Source of the DNA: Marichromatium bheemlicum
Lineage (GTDB): Bacteria > Pseudomonadota > Gammaproteobacteria > Chromatiales > Chromatiaceae
Reading direction: 5' to 3'
DNA: 64,000 bases
Assembly: GCF_012276755.1 (NCBI RefSeq)
Contig: NZ_JAAXKX010000013.1
Location: 51,368 to 115,367, forward strand
In this document: piece after piece, positions 38,201 through 47,598 of the stretch
Layout: each line of letters opens with the position of its first letter
Position numbering within the stretch: the stretch's first letter is position 1
Translations under genes and position numbers: made by a program
The notes under the pieces: generated by a model
The model's input: the letters and a program-made list of their open reading frames with translations, nothing else
Told to the model about the DNA's origin: nothing
The model's database searches: none

Positions 38201-38732
38201 CTTCGGTCGGGTGGCGGTCAATCTGTGTGCCCAGCAGGTTGCCGATGATGCCTTCGCCGAGCAGATCCTGGCGGTGCTCGAGCGCACCGGGGCGCGGCCC
38301 GAGGAGTTGGAGTTGGAGTTCACCGAGACGGTGCTGATCCAGGCCGATGCCCGCACCCAGGCCGACATCATCCGCCTCTCCGAGATCGGGGTGCGCTTTG
38401 CCATCGACGACTTCGGCACCGGCTTCTCGTCGCTGCAGTATCTGCGCAACCTACGTGCCGACAAGATCAAGATCGATCGAGAGTTCGTCAAGGACGTCAC
38501 CCACAACCCCAGTGATGCCGAGATCGTCAAGGCCACCATCGCCCTCGGCGTCGCGCTCGGTCTCGAGACCATCGCCGAGGGTGTCGAGACCGAGGCGCAG
38601 GCGGCCTTTCTCCGCCGTCATGGCTGTCACCAGGTGCAGGGCTTCCTCTATGCCCGCCCGCTCGGGGTCGAGGTGCTCGAACGCGACTGGCTCACGCGGA
38701 GGTGTCCGCCTCACGCTGCAGACGCGCCCTGA
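35268..38732 (+). CDS. Cache-PAS-GAF-PAS-GGDEF-EAL c-di-GMP enzyme
   Basis: 1154 residues. TM1 (about 10-35), a Cache-type sensor (about 40-205, with MPAFPGWRAAPKLSYV and WGWYIGAG), TM2 (about 212-236), PAS (about 292-410), GAF (about 420-575), PAS (about 585-710), GGDEF (about 725-890) and EAL (about 900-1145). FGGDEF is intact with an RASD inhibitory site five residues before it. EAL residues EALVRW, the DDFGTG loop and TIAEGVE are intact. So both synthesis and hydrolysis of c-di-GMP are possible. Start at 35268 is the first ATG after the terminator-like hairpin; no strong ribosome site. Its end overlaps the opposite RND gene by 41 nt. Confidence 0.93.
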   Translation: MSTSASFVASLIRKTLIVSLATVVLSMAAVVMFDLYALQQETATLRANHLRETRDRLQALVTEAVRFAHYQRQLLAVDAAEGVEAARRERAAQRRVLEWLEIRNTGSDYRTFAGRWDGVSLLGPARGRQVLELTDDGAPTVMRDLIRVAQSGGGFVEYVMPAFPGWRAAPKLSYVEPIAPWGWYIGAGCLLDRLDEVVAERRAAVNAELGVKLLALAVGLVIILWLVYVLTRRLSRHARADVLAFINFFATANTDPDVGLEPARMRFRESALIARAAARMIAQRRATEAALRESEGRFRTLIEVQQYAVMELDLDGRIRYVNPAVSRLLGYTRTELERMRVSELVVESERDALERDLRRFARLQPPPTTYFNRNRTRDGRVIELQVEWNYRRDDQGRVVGFISVAHDVTDYHRSRLLLDGRNRVLEMLARGRPQQAVLEAIIDYVERVSPQALCSIHRYDGATRTLHNAAARRLPEHYMHAIDGMVVGPAVGSCGHAASLGKRVVVADLLEHPFWEGLRELLLTTELRACWSQPIIAPDATVLGTFAIYAHEVSVPSPDDIALIESAAELAAIVMEHARVERATRLAEERARLLLDSSTEGVFGLDLEARTTFVNPAAARLLGFSAEALTGRAIHELIHHSRPDGEPITSLDSPMLRAMREGRGYHVTDAVFWRADGGHFPVEYWSTPILREGRIEGAVVTFHDISERKRVEAEIQHLAFHDSLTGLPNRLLFKEEVGRALALLRREGQRFALHMLDLDHFKDVNDSLGHPVGDELLCAVAHRIRGVVRASDVFARFGGDEFALLQVPITHPAEAAALADKVVGIFSEHFALGACAINTNTSIGIAIADRQDLSVDDLIARADVALYKAKEAGRGTHAFFADTMTDQLRHELEIASELVRAVDHDELCLHYQPQVDLRSGALVGVEALVRWQHPERGLLQPGAFIDIAERRGMIRPLSAWVLEAVCRQARAWRERGLVFGRVAVNLCAQQVADDAFAEQILAVLERTGARPEELELEFTETVLIQADARTQADIIRLSEIGVRFAIDDFGTGFSSLQYLRNLRADKIKIDREFVKDVTHNPSDAEIVKATIALGVALGLETIAEGVETEAQAAFLRRHGCHQVQGFLYARPLGVEVLERDWLTRRCPPHAADAP

Positions 38733-41700
38733 GCGCCGCCGGTGAACTGGTGCGCCGGGCGAACAGGTCATAGGCCACCGGTACCACGAACAGGGTGAAC
38801 AGGGTCGCGGCGATCACCCCGGAGAGGATCACGGTACCGATCACGGTGCGGGTCTCGGCCCCGGCCCCGCTCGAGAGCAACAACGGCACGGCGCCGGCGG
38901 CGGTGGTGATGCCGGTCATCACGATCGGGCGCAGGCGCACGTCGGCCGCCTCGGTGAGCGCGTCGCGGAACGCATAGCCTTGGTCTCGCAGCTGGTTGGC
39001 GAACTCGACGATGAGGATGCCGTTCTTGGCCGCCAGCCCGACCAGCATGATCAGTCCGATCTGACTGTAGATGTTGAGCGTCTGCCCGCTCAGCCACAGC
39101 CCGCCGAGCGCCCCGGCCATCGCCAACGGCACGGTGAGCATGATCACCAGCGGGTGGATCCAGCTCTCGAACTGCGCCGCCAGCACCAGGAAGACGACCA
39201 GCACCCCGAGGCCGAAGATCAAGGTCATGCCGGCGGTGCCGGTGCGCAGGTCCTGGCTCTCGCCACGGTAGTCGATGCGCGCGTGCTCGGGCAGTAGCGC
39301 GCCAGCGCGGGCGTCGAGCGCATCGAGGACCTCGCCGAGCGAGACCCCGGGGGCGAGGTTGGCCGAGAGGGTGATGGCGCGCATGCGGTTGTAGCGGTTG
39401 AGCTGCTGGGAGTCGGCCATCTCGCTGACCCGTACCAGATTCGAGAGCGGAATCAGGGTGTCGCCATGGGCCGAGCGCACATAGAGGTTCTCCAGGCTGC
39501 CGGGGGTGCGCTGGCTGTCGCGCTCGCCCTCGAGGATGACGTCGTACTCCTCGCCGTCGTCGAGATAGGTGGTGACCTGGCGCGAGCCGAGCATGGTCTC
39601 GAGGGTGCGCCCGATGGTCTCGATGCGCACCCCGAGGTCGGCGGCGCGGTCGTAGTCGATCTCCACGCGCAGCTGTGGCTTGGTCTCCTTGTAGTCCCAG
39701 TCGAGTCCGACCAGCCCGGGGTTGTCGGCCTCGATCGATTCGACCAGGGTGTCGCGCCATGTCGCCAGCTCGGCATAGGTCCCGCCGCCGATGACGAACT
39801 GCACCGGCTTTTGGATACCGCCGCCGAAGCCCTGGCGCATCACCGGGAAGGCGCGCACCCCGGGCAGATCGGCGAGTCGCGCGCGCACCTCGTCCATGAT
39901 CGCCCAGCCCGAGCGACGTTGGTCGTACCCCGAGAGCACCATCACCACGATCCCCGAGTTGTAGCGCTCCAGTGTCCCGAAGGCGCGTGGTGCGCGCACC
40001 AGCACGCGGATCGCCTCGCCGGACTCGGCATAGGGCAGCAGCCGGCGCTCGATCTCGTCCATGTACTCCTCCATGTAGGAGAAGGAGGCGCCCTCGGGGC
40101 CGTCGACCAGCACGAAGAAGGCGCCGCGATCCTCCTTCGGGGTGTACTCCTGGGGCAGTTGGTCGAGCAACCAGGCAGCGGCGCCGAGGGTCAGCACGAA
40201 GGCCACGCCAACCACCCAGGGGTGCGCCAGTAGCCCCCCGAGCACGCGAGCATAGGCGCGTCGCAGCCAACCGAAACCGCGTTCGATGATGCGCGCCAGG
40301 GGACCGGGGCGCTGCTGGGTGGCGGGCAGGATCTGCGCTGCCAGGCTCGCCGAGAGGGTGAGCGCGACCAGCGAGGAGAAGGCTACCGCCGCGGCCATGG
40401 TCAGTGAGAACTCGCCGAACAGCCGTCCCAGATCGCCCTCGAGGAAGGCGATTGGCACGAACACCGAGATCAGCACCAGGGTGGTGGCGATCACCGCGAA
40501 GCCGACCTGACGGGCGCCGCGATAGGCCGCCACCAGCGGGCTCTCGCCGTACTGCTCGATACGGCGATGGATGTTCTCGAGCACCACGATGGCGTCGTCG
40601 ACCACCAGCCCGATGGCCAGCACCAGTGCCAGCAGGGTGAGGATATTGACCGAGAAGCCGAGCGCGAGCAGCACGATGAAGGTCGCGATCAGCGACACCG
40701 GCACCGTCACCGCCGGCACCAACATCGCGCGCACACTGCCGAGGAACAGATAGATCACCAGCACCACCAGCACGATGGCGATCGCTAGGGTCTTGTAGAC
40801 CTCGGTGATGGCCTCGGCGATGAACACCGAGGAGTCGTAACTCTGGCGAATCACCATGCCCTCGGGCAGGCTGGCGTTGAGCCGCGCCATCTCGGTCTTG
40901 GCGTGTTCGGCCACGGCCAGGGTATTGGCCGTCGACTGCTTGATGATCCCGAGCCCGATCATCGCCACGCCGTTGCCCCGGAACAGGTTACGGTCCTCCT
41001 CGGTGCCGCGCTCGACCCGGGCGAGGTCGCCGAGTCGCACCAGATGGCCATCGGCGCCACGGGTCACCACCAGTTGGGCGAAGTCCTCGGCGGTGGCGAA
41101 GGCGCGACTCAGGCGGACGCTGAATTGACGATCGATCGACTCGATGCCGCCGGCGGGCAGCTCCAGGTTCTCGGCGCGTAGCGCCTGCTCGACGTCGGTC
41201 ACGGTGAGCCCGCGCGCGGCCAGGGCGTTGCGATCGAGCCAGACGCGCATGGCATAGACCTGGGCGCCACCAACGCGTACCCGCGCCACCCCGTCGAGCA
41301 CCGAGAAGCGATCGACGAGATAGCGCTGCGCGTAGTCGGTCAGCTCCGGCACGCTCAACCCCTTGGCGGTGAGGTTGAGCCACATGATCACATCCTGGTT
41401 GCTATCGACCTTCTGGATCTCGGGCGGCTCGGCCTCATCGGGGAGCTGGTCGAGCACGCCGGAGACGCGGTCACGGATGTCGTTGGCCGCGCCATCGATG
41501 TCGCGATCGCTGGTGAACTCGACGGTGATGGTCGAGCGCCCATCCTCACTGGTCGACTCCAGGGTGCGGATGCCCTCGACCCCGGCGATACGGTCCTCGA
41601 TCAGACGGGTGATGCGGGTCTCGACGACATTGGCTGCGGCGCCCGGATAGCCGGTCTCGATAGAGACCACCGGGGGGTCGATGTCGGGGTACTCGCGTAG

Positions 41701-41799
41701 CGCCAGGCGGTCGAAGGAGACCAGCCCGAAGACCACCAGCAGCAGCGCGAAGACGCTGGCCAGCACCGGTCGGGTGACGGCAAGATCGGAGAGGATCAC
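38692..41799 (-). CDS. RND efflux pump, inner-membrane subunit (AcrB/MexF-like)
   Basis: 1035 residues with the two-fold RND layout (12 helices, two large periplasmic loops). The proton-relay Asp pair lies in GLVVDDAIVVLENIHR and the conserved Lys in LAAKNGILIVEFA. FLEGDLGRLF and RPIVMTGI are typical HAE1 motifs. It forms a trimer that expels drugs or other small molecules with the adaptor encoded just upstream. Start is GTG at 41799, overlapping the adaptor stop (GTGA). No TolC-type gene is present in the window. The last 41 nt overlap the convergent GGDEF-EAL gene. Confidence 0.95.
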   Translation of the reverse strand: MILSDLAVTRPVLASVFALLLVVFGLVSFDRLALREYPDIDPPVVSIETGYPGAAANVVETRITRLIEDRIAGVEGIRTLESTSEDGRSTITVEFTSDRDIDGAANDIRDRVSGVLDQLPDEAEPPEIQKVDSNQDVIMWLNLTAKGLSVPELTDYAQRYLVDRFSVLDGVARVRVGGAQVYAMRVWLDRNALAARGLTVTDVEQALRAENLELPAGGIESIDRQFSVRLSRAFATAEDFAQLVVTRGADGHLVRLGDLARVERGTEEDRNLFRGNGVAMIGLGIIKQSTANTLAVAEHAKTEMARLNASLPEGMVIRQSYDSSVFIAEAITEVYKTLAIAIVLVVLVIYLFLGSVRAMLVPAVTVPVSLIATFIVLLALGFSVNILTLLALVLAIGLVVDDAIVVLENIHRRIEQYGESPLVAAYRGARQVGFAVIATTLVLISVFVPIAFLEGDLGRLFGEFSLTMAAAVAFSSLVALTLSASLAAQILPATQQRPGPLARIIERGFGWLRRAYARVLGGLLAHPWVVGVAFVLTLGAAAWLLDQLPQEYTPKEDRGAFFVLVDGPEGASFSYMEEYMDEIERRLLPYAESGEAIRVLVRAPRAFGTLERYNSGIVVMVLSGYDQRRSGWAIMDEVRARLADLPGVRAFPVMRQGFGGGIQKPVQFVIGGGTYAELATWRDTLVESIEADNPGLVGLDWDYKETKPQLRVEIDYDRAADLGVRIETIGRTLETMLGSRQVTTYLDDGEEYDVILEGERDSQRTPGSLENLYVRSAHGDTLIPLSNLVRVSEMADSQQLNRYNRMRAITLSANLAPGVSLGEVLDALDARAGALLPEHARIDYRGESQDLRTGTAGMTLIFGLGVLVVFLVLAAQFESWIHPLVIMLTVPLAMAGALGGLWLSGQTLNIYSQIGLIMLVGLAAKNGILIVEFANQLRDQGYAFRDALTEAADVRLRPIVMTGITTAAGAVPLLLSSGAGAETRTVIGTVILSGVIAATLFTLFVVPVAYDLFARRTSSPAALRARLQREADTSA

Positions 41800-42887
41800 G
41801 CGGCGCTTCCCTCGAGCAACGTCTGCAACGGGGTCTCGTCGTCATCGACGGCGAGGATGCGCACCGGCGCGCCTGGACGCACGCGCTGGTGACCCTCGGT
41901 GATCACCCGCTCGCCGGTTTTCAGTCCGGCGCGGATCTCGACCCTGCCGGGACGGCGGATGCCGATCTGTACCTCGCGCCGTTCGGCGAGCAGCTCCCCG
42001 GTGGGGGCCTCGGTGACCACCATCACGAAGTGGCGCTGGCCGCGTTGCAGGAGCGCCGCCTCCGGGATCACCACCGCCGTGCGTGGGTCGAACAGCAGCT
42101 CCAGGCGCATCAACAGCCCCGGTCGCAGACGTCGCTCGGGATTGGGCAGGATGGCGCGCACCAGGACCGCGCGGGTCACCGGATCGACTCGGCTGTCGAC
42201 GCTACCGACCCGACCGACGAAGACCGTCTCACCATAGGCGCGGGTACGCGCCTCCACCCGCAGTCCCGGGGTGAGCCCGGCGAGATAGCGGCTGGGCACG
42301 GTGAAGTCGAGCTTCATCTCGGCATCGTCGTCGAGGGTGGTGATCGGGTCGCCGGGCTCGACCAGGGCGCCGGGGCTGACCTGGCGCAGCCCCAGTACCC
42401 CGGCGAAGGGGGCGCGGATGACGCGGTCGGCCAGCCGCGACTCGAGCGCCACCAGCACTGCGCGGCTGGTCTCGAGGTCGCGCTGGCGCTCGTCGAGCAG
42501 CGACTCGGCGGCCGAGTCCTGGGCGACCAGGGCGTTCACCCGGCGGTATTGGCGCTCGGCCTCGGCGCGGCGCGCCCGTGCCTCCTCGAGCAGCGCCTGT
42601 TGTTCGGCGCTGGTCAGTTCCACCAGCAATGCGCCTTGTTCGACGCGCTGGCCATCGTCGAAGTGCAGCGCCGCGACCGTCTCGGTGACCGTGGAGGTGA
42701 TCACCACCGATTCGTTGGCGCGCAGCGTGCCGAGCGCCTCGACGCGTTCGGCCAACTCGGCATGCTCGGCGGTGGCCACGATCACCGCAGTCGGGGGGGC
42801 TGCGGCGCCGGGATCGGCGAGCAGCAGGAGCAGCGGGAACAGCGGGTGAAACAGGCGCAAACGCCTGGGGCAGGGCGGCACGGGCAT
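41796..42887 (-). CDS. RND efflux periplasmic adaptor (HlyD/MFP family)
   Basis: 363 residues. A signal peptide (about 8-30) is followed by a lipoyl-like half motif (VAALHFDDGQRVEQGALLVEL), an alpha-helical hairpin (about 95-150), the second lipoyl half (IRAPFAGVLGLRQVSPGALV) and a beta-barrel region. It links the inner-membrane pump to an outer-membrane channel. ATG at 42887 is chosen over the GTG one codon upstream. It overlaps the RND gene by 4 nt, so both are one operon. Confidence 0.93.
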   Translation of the reverse strand: MPVPPCPRRLRLFHPLFPLLLLLADPGAAAPPTAVIVATAEHAELAERVEALGTLRANESVVITSTVTETVAALHFDDGQRVEQGALLVELTSAEQQALLEEARARRAEAERQYRRVNALVAQDSAAESLLDERQRDLETSRAVLVALESRLADRVIRAPFAGVLGLRQVSPGALVEPGDPITTLDDDAEMKLDFTVPSRYLAGLTPGLRVEARTRAYGETVFVGRVGSVDSRVDPVTRAVLVRAILPNPERRLRPGLLMRLELLFDPRTAVVIPEAALLQRGQRHFVMVVTEAPTGELLAERREVQIGIRRPGRVEIRAGLKTGERVITEGHQRVRPGAPVRILAVDDDETPLQTLLEGSAA

Positions 42888-43171
42888 CACGTCGATCCTG
42901 ACGGCTGAGTCTGCGGCACGAGGGCAGCTCGCCCCGGCCTCACCCGGACTCAGGCAGCGCCGCCGTCGATTGGTTCAATCGACGTACATGGGGGAGACTC
43001 CCTTTCGCCCAGGGTGGAAATTTGCAATCCTAACCTGCCGTCCGGAGGCTCGCCAGGGGCACCAGCGTCGCCGTCGAGCGGGCACCGGGGCAGGTTCCGG
43101 TGCACGCGCGTTGCGGTGTGCGTGCATCGGCTTGAGGCCGGGTGTGTCTGCCCGGTCGCGATCCGAACGCG

Positions 43172-43645
43172 ATGGATGCCATGATCTCCCTGACCCTCAA
43201 TGGCGAGCCGATGCGGCTCGATCTCGATCCCGACATGCCCCTGCTGTGGGCGCTACGCGACCACCTCGGGTTGACCGGTACCCGCTATGGTTGTGGCGAG
43301 GGCGAGTGCGGTGCCTGCACCGTACACCTCGACGGCCAGCCGGTGCACTCCTGTACCCTGCCACTGCGCGCCGCTGCAGGCCGGTCCGTGACCACCATCG
43401 AGGGGCTCTCGCCCGATGGCCGTCATCCGCTGCAGCTAGCCTGGATCGTCGAGGAGGTGCCGCAGTGCGGCTACTGTCAGTCCGGCCAGCTGATGAGCGC
43501 CGCAGCGCTGCTTGCCGCGCATCCGCAGCCCACTCCCGAGCAGATCGATGCGGCCATGTCCGGGGTGTTGTGTCGCTGTGGCAGCTATGCGCGTATTCGT
43601 CGCGCCATCCAGCGCGCCGCCAATCCCGAGGTGCACAATGACTGA
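43172..43645 (+). CDS. (2Fe-2S)-binding subunit of a molybdenum hydroxylase (IorA-like)
   Basis: 157 residues. The plant-ferredoxin-type cluster uses the Cys residues in [17 protein letters not shown] plus a later Cys (HSCTLP); the second cluster uses CGYCQSGQ and LCRCGSY. This matches the small subunit of isoquinoline 1-oxidoreductase-like enzymes. It passes electrons from the molybdenum site. Start uncertain: MDAM at 43172 or MISL at 43181; neither has a strong ribosome site. It overlaps the large subunit gene by 8 nt. Confidence 0.9.
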   Translation: MDAMISLTLNGEPMRLDLDPDMPLLWALRDHLGLTGTRYGCGEGECGACTVHLDGQPVHSCTLPLRAAAGRSVTTIEGLSPDGRHPLQLAWIVEEVPQCGYCQSGQLMSAAALLAAHPQPTPEQIDAAMSGVLCRCGSYARIRRAIQRAANPEVHND

Positions 43646-45788
43646 TCGTGGTTCCGGCCCGCGGTTGAACCGCCGCGCCCTGCTCAAGCTCGGTCTGCTT
43701 GCTGGCGGTGGATTGGTGCTCGGTATCGACGCCGCCGATGCGACCGAAGGGCCCGATGCAGCGGTCGCGACCGGGTTCGCCCCTGGCGCCTGGCTACGTC
43801 TCCATACCGATGGTCGGATAGTGTTGATGCTGGCGCGCTCGGAGATGGGGCAGGGGGTGACCAGCACGCTGCCGATGCTGGTGGCCGAGGAGCTGGAGGT
43901 GGGGCTCGATCAGCTCGATCTCGAGCCGGCGCCGGTGGCGTCGGACTATGTCAATCGCCTGCTCGGTGAGCAGGCCACCGGCTGTAGTACCTCGGTCCGT
44001 GAGGCCTGGGCGCCACTACGCGAGGCCGGTGCCGTGGCCCGCACCCTGCTCGTGCGCGCCGCCGCCGCGCGCTGGGGGGTGGCCGCCGAGGATTGCCGGG
44101 CACGCCGCGGCGCGGTCCATCACCCTGACGGTGAGACCCGGCTCGATTACGCCGCCTTGGCCGAGGCGGCGGCGCGGTTGCCGTTGCCCGAACGGGTGAC
44201 GCTCAAGCCCCCCGCGCAGTGGCAGCTGATCGGCACCCCACAGCACCGGCTCGATACCCCAGACAAGGTGGTAGGCGCGGCGCGCTATGGGCTCGATGTG
44301 CGTCTGCCGGGGATGCTCTATGCCAGCGTGGCGCGCTGTCCGCTGCGCGGTGCGCGGGTCAGCGCCTGGCGCGCCGATGCCGCGCGCGCGCTGCCCGGTG
44401 TGGTGGCGGTGTTGGCGGTGCGTCATGGGATCGCGGTGGTGGCGCGCGATACCTGGAGCCTGCTGCGCGGGCGTGCCGCGCTGGAGGTCGACTGCGATCC
44501 GGTGGCCGATCCCGCCGCCGATCAGGCGCGGATGGAGGCTCGGTTGCGCTCGCGCCTCGACGCCCGGGGCGCGGCGTTGGCCGAGTCGCGCGGTGACGCG
44601 CTCGGTGAACTGGCGCGGGCTGAACAGGTGCTCGAGGCCGACTACAGTCTGCCCTTCCTCGCCCATGTCTGCATGGAGCCGATGAACTGTACCGCCGAGG
44701 TCAGTGCCGAGCGCTGCGTGATCCATGTCCCCACCCAGGCCCAGCAGCGCGCGCTGGCGACGGCGCGGCGCATCACCGGGCTCGCGCCCGAGCGCATCGA
44801 GGTGCGCACCACCCTGCTCGGTGGCGGCTTCGGGCGCCGGGTCGAGCAGGACTTCGTTGCCGATGCCGTGGAGCTGGCGCAGCGTCTCGGCCAGCCGGTG
44901 CAGGTGGTGTGGACCCGCGCCGACGACTTCGCCCACGACCACTACCGCCCGCTGACCTGTCACCGGCTGCGCGCGACCCTCGGCGAGGATGGCCTGCCGC
45001 GCGCCTGGTATCACCGTATCGTCGGTCCCTCGGTACTGGCGCGATTGGCGCCGGAGGCGGTCAGTGACGGGCTCGACCCGGCGTTGGTCGAGGGCGCGAC
45101 CGCGCTGCCCTATGCGCTCCCGGCGCGACGCATCGAGTACCGCCGCGCCGACCTGCCGGTCTCGGTCGGGCTGTGGCGTGGCGGCGCGCGGGCGCACAAC
45201 GTTTACGTCGTCGAGAGTTTCCTCGACGAGTTGGCTGCCACCGCCGGTCGGGACCCGCTCGCACTGCGTCTGGCACTGCTCGAGGACCGACCGCGGGCGC
45301 GCGCGGTACTCGAGCGCGTCGCCGCGCTGGCCGGTTGGTCGCAGCCGCTGGCCCCGGGGCACGGGCGCGGTATCGCGCTCGCTACCGGTTACGGCAGCCT
45401 GGTCGCCCAGGTCGTCGAGGTGGCGCCGCGAGCCGAGGGTGGCGGGCTGCGGGTGGCGCGGGTGTGGTGCGTGGTCGATTGTGGGCTGGCGGTCGACCCC
45501 GACGGGGTGCGCGCGCAGATGGAGGGGGGGATCGCCTTCGGGCTGAGCGCCGCGCTCGGTGAGCGTATCAGCTTTGCCGCCGGGCGGGTCGAGCAGCGCC
45601 GCCTTGCCGATTATCGGCTGCTGCGTTTCGACGAGATGCCCGAGGTCGAGGTCGAGTTGGTCGAGGCCGCCGCGACCCCGGGCGGGGTCGGGGACCTGGG
45701 CCCCTTGCCGCTGGCCCCGGCGCTGGCTGCGGCGATTGCGGCCGCCGGGGGCGAGCGTCAGCGCGCCTTGCCGCTGCGCCTGGCCTGA
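43638..45788 (+). CDS. Molybdopterin-binding subunit of an aldehyde/isoquinoline oxidoreductase-like enzyme (IorB-like)
   Basis: 716 residues with a twin-arginine signal ([16 protein letters not shown]). Cofactor-binding motifs: [27 protein letters not shown] and the [20 protein letters not shown] region. It is the large subunit for oxidation of N-heterocycles or aldehydes, working in the periplasm with the small subunit translated just ahead. In relatives the catalytic Glu lies in a PGGVGEP motif; here the sequence is [12 protein letters not shown], so Asp replaces Glu. No cytochrome subunit is adjacent. The substrate is unknown. Confidence 0.88.
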   Translation: MTDRGSGPRLNRRALLKLGLLAGGGLVLGIDAADATEGPDAAVATGFAPGAWLRLHTDGRIVLMLARSEMGQGVTSTLPMLVAEELEVGLDQLDLEPAPVASDYVNRLLGEQATGCSTSVREAWAPLREAGAVARTLLVRAAAARWGVAAEDCRARRGAVHHPDGETRLDYAALAEAAARLPLPERVTLKPPAQWQLIGTPQHRLDTPDKVVGAARYGLDVRLPGMLYASVARCPLRGARVSAWRADAARALPGVVAVLAVRHGIAVVARDTWSLLRGRAALEVDCDPVADPAADQARMEARLRSRLDARGAALAESRGDALGELARAEQVLEADYSLPFLAHVCMEPMNCTAEVSAERCVIHVPTQAQQRALATARRITGLAPERIEVRTTLLGGGFGRRVEQDFVADAVELAQRLGQPVQVVWTRADDFAHDHYRPLTCHRLRATLGEDGLPRAWYHRIVGPSVLARLAPEAVSDGLDPALVEGATALPYALPARRIEYRRADLPVSVGLWRGGARAHNVYVVESFLDELAATAGRDPLALRLALLEDRPRARAVLERVAALAGWSQPLAPGHGRGIALATGYGSLVAQVVEVAPRAEGGGLRVARVWCVVDCGLAVDPDGVRAQMEGGIAFGLSAALGERISFAAGRVEQRRLADYRLLRFDEMPEVEVELVEAAATPGGVGDLGPLPLAPALAAAIAAAGGERQRALPLRLA

Positions 45789-45799
45789 GCCGCAGGGGC

Positions 45800-46219
45800 T
45801 CAGGCGCCGAGTGCTGCGGCCTGGCGCTGCATCTTGTTGACGATGGCGAAGACGCCGACGTGACGGTTGGGGCTGAGGTGCTCGTCGAGCGCCAGACCGG
45901 AGAAGAGTTCGTCGACGTCGAGGGCGGCGATCTCGGCCGGGGTGCGGTTGGAGAACAGGCCGACGAGCAGTGCCACCACGCCCTTGATGATGGCTGTGTC
46001 ACAGTCGCCGGCATAGACCAATCGGCCAGCCTCGGAGGGGCGGGCGGCGACGTGCACCAGGCTCATGCACTCGATCACGCGGTTGTCCTCGGTCTTGTCG
46101 GCGGGGTCCATTGCCGGGAGGCGTTCGCCGAGTTCGACCAGGTACTGATAGCGTTGGTCCCAGTCGTCGAGCAGGTCGAAGTCGTCGATGATGGCCTGGA
46201 TGGCGGCGTCTTGGTGCAT
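45800..46219 (-). CDS. sufE: SufE-type cysteine desulfuration protein
   Basis: 139 residues. The acceptor Cys51 lies in NRVIECMSLVH, equivalent to the reactive Cys of SufE, and the LVELGERLP and GVVALLVGLFSNRTPAEI segments are family features. SufE accepts sulfur from a SufS-type cysteine desulfurase for Fe-S assembly. ATG at 46219 fits the family start MHQDAAIQAII; a 12-residue longer GTG form is possible. It is followed upstream (73 nt) by iscA on the same strand, but no sufS or sufBCD is nearby. Confidence 0.92.
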   Translation of the reverse strand: MHQDAAIQAIIDDFDLLDDWDQRYQYLVELGERLPAMDPADKTEDNRVIECMSLVHVAARPSEAGRLVYAGDCDTAIIKGVVALLVGLFSNRTPAEIAALDVDELFSGLALDEHLSPNRHVGVFAIVNKMQRQAAALGA

Positions 46220-46291
46220 GGCGGGTCGCTGCGATTTGGTTAGGGAGGCGCGCACGGGATCGGGCGCGCCACCGAGTCTAGCCGATCGGCG

Positions 46292-46618
46292 CTAGACGCT
46301 GAAGGACTCGCCGCAGCCGCACTGGTTCTTGACGTTGGGGTTGCGGAACTCGAAGCCGAGGTTGAGCAGGCTCGAGCGCACGAAGTCGATCTCAGTGCCG
46401 TCGATGCGTGCGAGGCTCTGGTCGTCGACCACGATCTTGATGCCGTGGCTCTCGAACACCTGGTCGGTGGGCGTGACGGCGTCGGCGTAGTCGACCTCGT
46501 AGGCGAAGCCCGAGCAGCCGCTCTTGCGCGTCGCCACCCGCAGCCCGACGCCCTGTCCGCGTTGCTCGAGCATCCGGGAGACGTGGCGCGCGGCCGCCTC
46601 GGTCAGGGTGACTGCCAT
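46292..46618 (-). CDS. iscA: Iron-sulfur assembly A-type carrier
   Basis: 108 residues. The three conserved Cys are present (Cys35 in SGCSGFAY, Cys100 and Cys102 in CGCGESF). The pattern RVATRKSGCSG and PNVKNQCGCGESF is closer to IscA than to ErpA. It carries Fe or Fe-S clusters to apoproteins. It is not inside an iscRSU operon in this window. The ATG has no strong ribosome site, but the length fits. Confidence 0.92.
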   Translation of the reverse strand: MAVTLTEAAARHVSRMLEQRGQGVGLRVATRKSGCSGFAYEVDYADAVTPTDQVFESHGIKIVVDDQSLARIDGTEIDFVRSSLLNLGFEFRNPNVKNQCGCGESFSV

Positions 46619-46699
46619 GGTTGCTTACCTCATGCTGGCTTGGATTGAAGCGTCGAGCCCTAGATGGGCGCCGCCCGGTGGGGTTTTCAATCCAGCTCG

Positions 46700-47377
46700 C
46701 TAGTGACGCTGATCGTCGACGTCGAGGTCGGCGACCGTGGCCATCTCCAGCAGGCCGCGCATCAGCACCGCGCGTTCCGGGGTCTCCGGGGTCTCGATCA
46801 GCGCCTGCTTGTCCTCCGGACTCAGTGGCAGGTGGGCGCAGAGCAGGTTGACCAGGTCGGTGTCGACCATGCCTTCAAGGTCGTTCCACGGCACCTCGAC
46901 ACCTCGCACCTGGCAGTAGCGCTCGAGCGCGAGGATGAAGTCGCGCCGTGCGGCGATGCGTGCCGTGGCCGCTGGCTGTTCCAGGTCGGCGGCGAAGTCG
47001 CGCCATGCCGGTGCCACCCGGCGGTAGCCGCCCTGACCGGCCAGCTCCTGGGTGATGCGGAAGCGGCACACCCCGGTGAGCACCAGCACGATGCGCCCGT
47101 CGCTGGTCTCGCTGTAACTGGTGATGCGCCCGGCACAGCCGACCGGGTGGAGCGAGGGCGTCTCGGCGGGCTCCTCGGTGTCGTGCACGTCCTGTGGTTG
47201 TATCATGCCCAGCAGATGATCTGCGGCCAACACGTCGTTGACCATGCGCAGGTAGCGTGGCTCGAAGATATTGAGCGGGAGCTGCACGCCGGGCATCAGT
47301 ACCGCGCCGGGGAGGGGGAAGACGGCAAGCTCCGTCGGCAGGTCGGCGAACTTGGGAAAGAAGGGGGTGCGGGTCAT
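46700..47377 (-). CDS. Lon-like substrate-binding domain protein (LON N-terminal domain only)
   Basis: 225 residues. LAVFPLPGAVLMPGVQLPLNIFEPRY is the opening of the LON substrate-binding (PUA-like) domain (spans residues 17-42). There is no AAA or protease domain, so it is a stand-alone protein that may bind substrates or act as an accessory. A longer frame extends upstream without support; ATG at 47377 is used. It diverges from egtB, leaving 221 nt between them. Confidence 0.88.
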   Translation of the reverse strand: MTRTPFFPKFADLPTELAVFPLPGAVLMPGVQLPLNIFEPRYLRMVNDVLAADHLLGMIQPQDVHDTEEPAETPSLHPVGCAGRITSYSETSDGRIVLVLTGVCRFRITQELAGQGGYRRVAPAWRDFAADLEQPAATARIAARRDFILALERYCQVRGVEVPWNDLEGMVDTDLVNLLCAHLPLSPEDKQALIETPETPERAVLMRGLLEMATVADLDVDDQRH

Positions 47378-47598
47378 CTGACGGCTCCGGGATTCGGTGA
47401 ACCAGGCCCGCGCGGCGGGCCGAGTGCGCCGCGCATCGGGTGATACGAACAGCAGATTGGGGTGTGTGCGACGCATCCCCAGTGCCGAGGGGGCGGGTTT
47501 GGAATCGCCGGTGCCGGCCACACCCTCTGGGGGCGAGGTCCGCTGGCGGTGTGACCGAGGTCCGCCGTCGCCCAACCAGCAGCCGAAGCGAGGACGAG

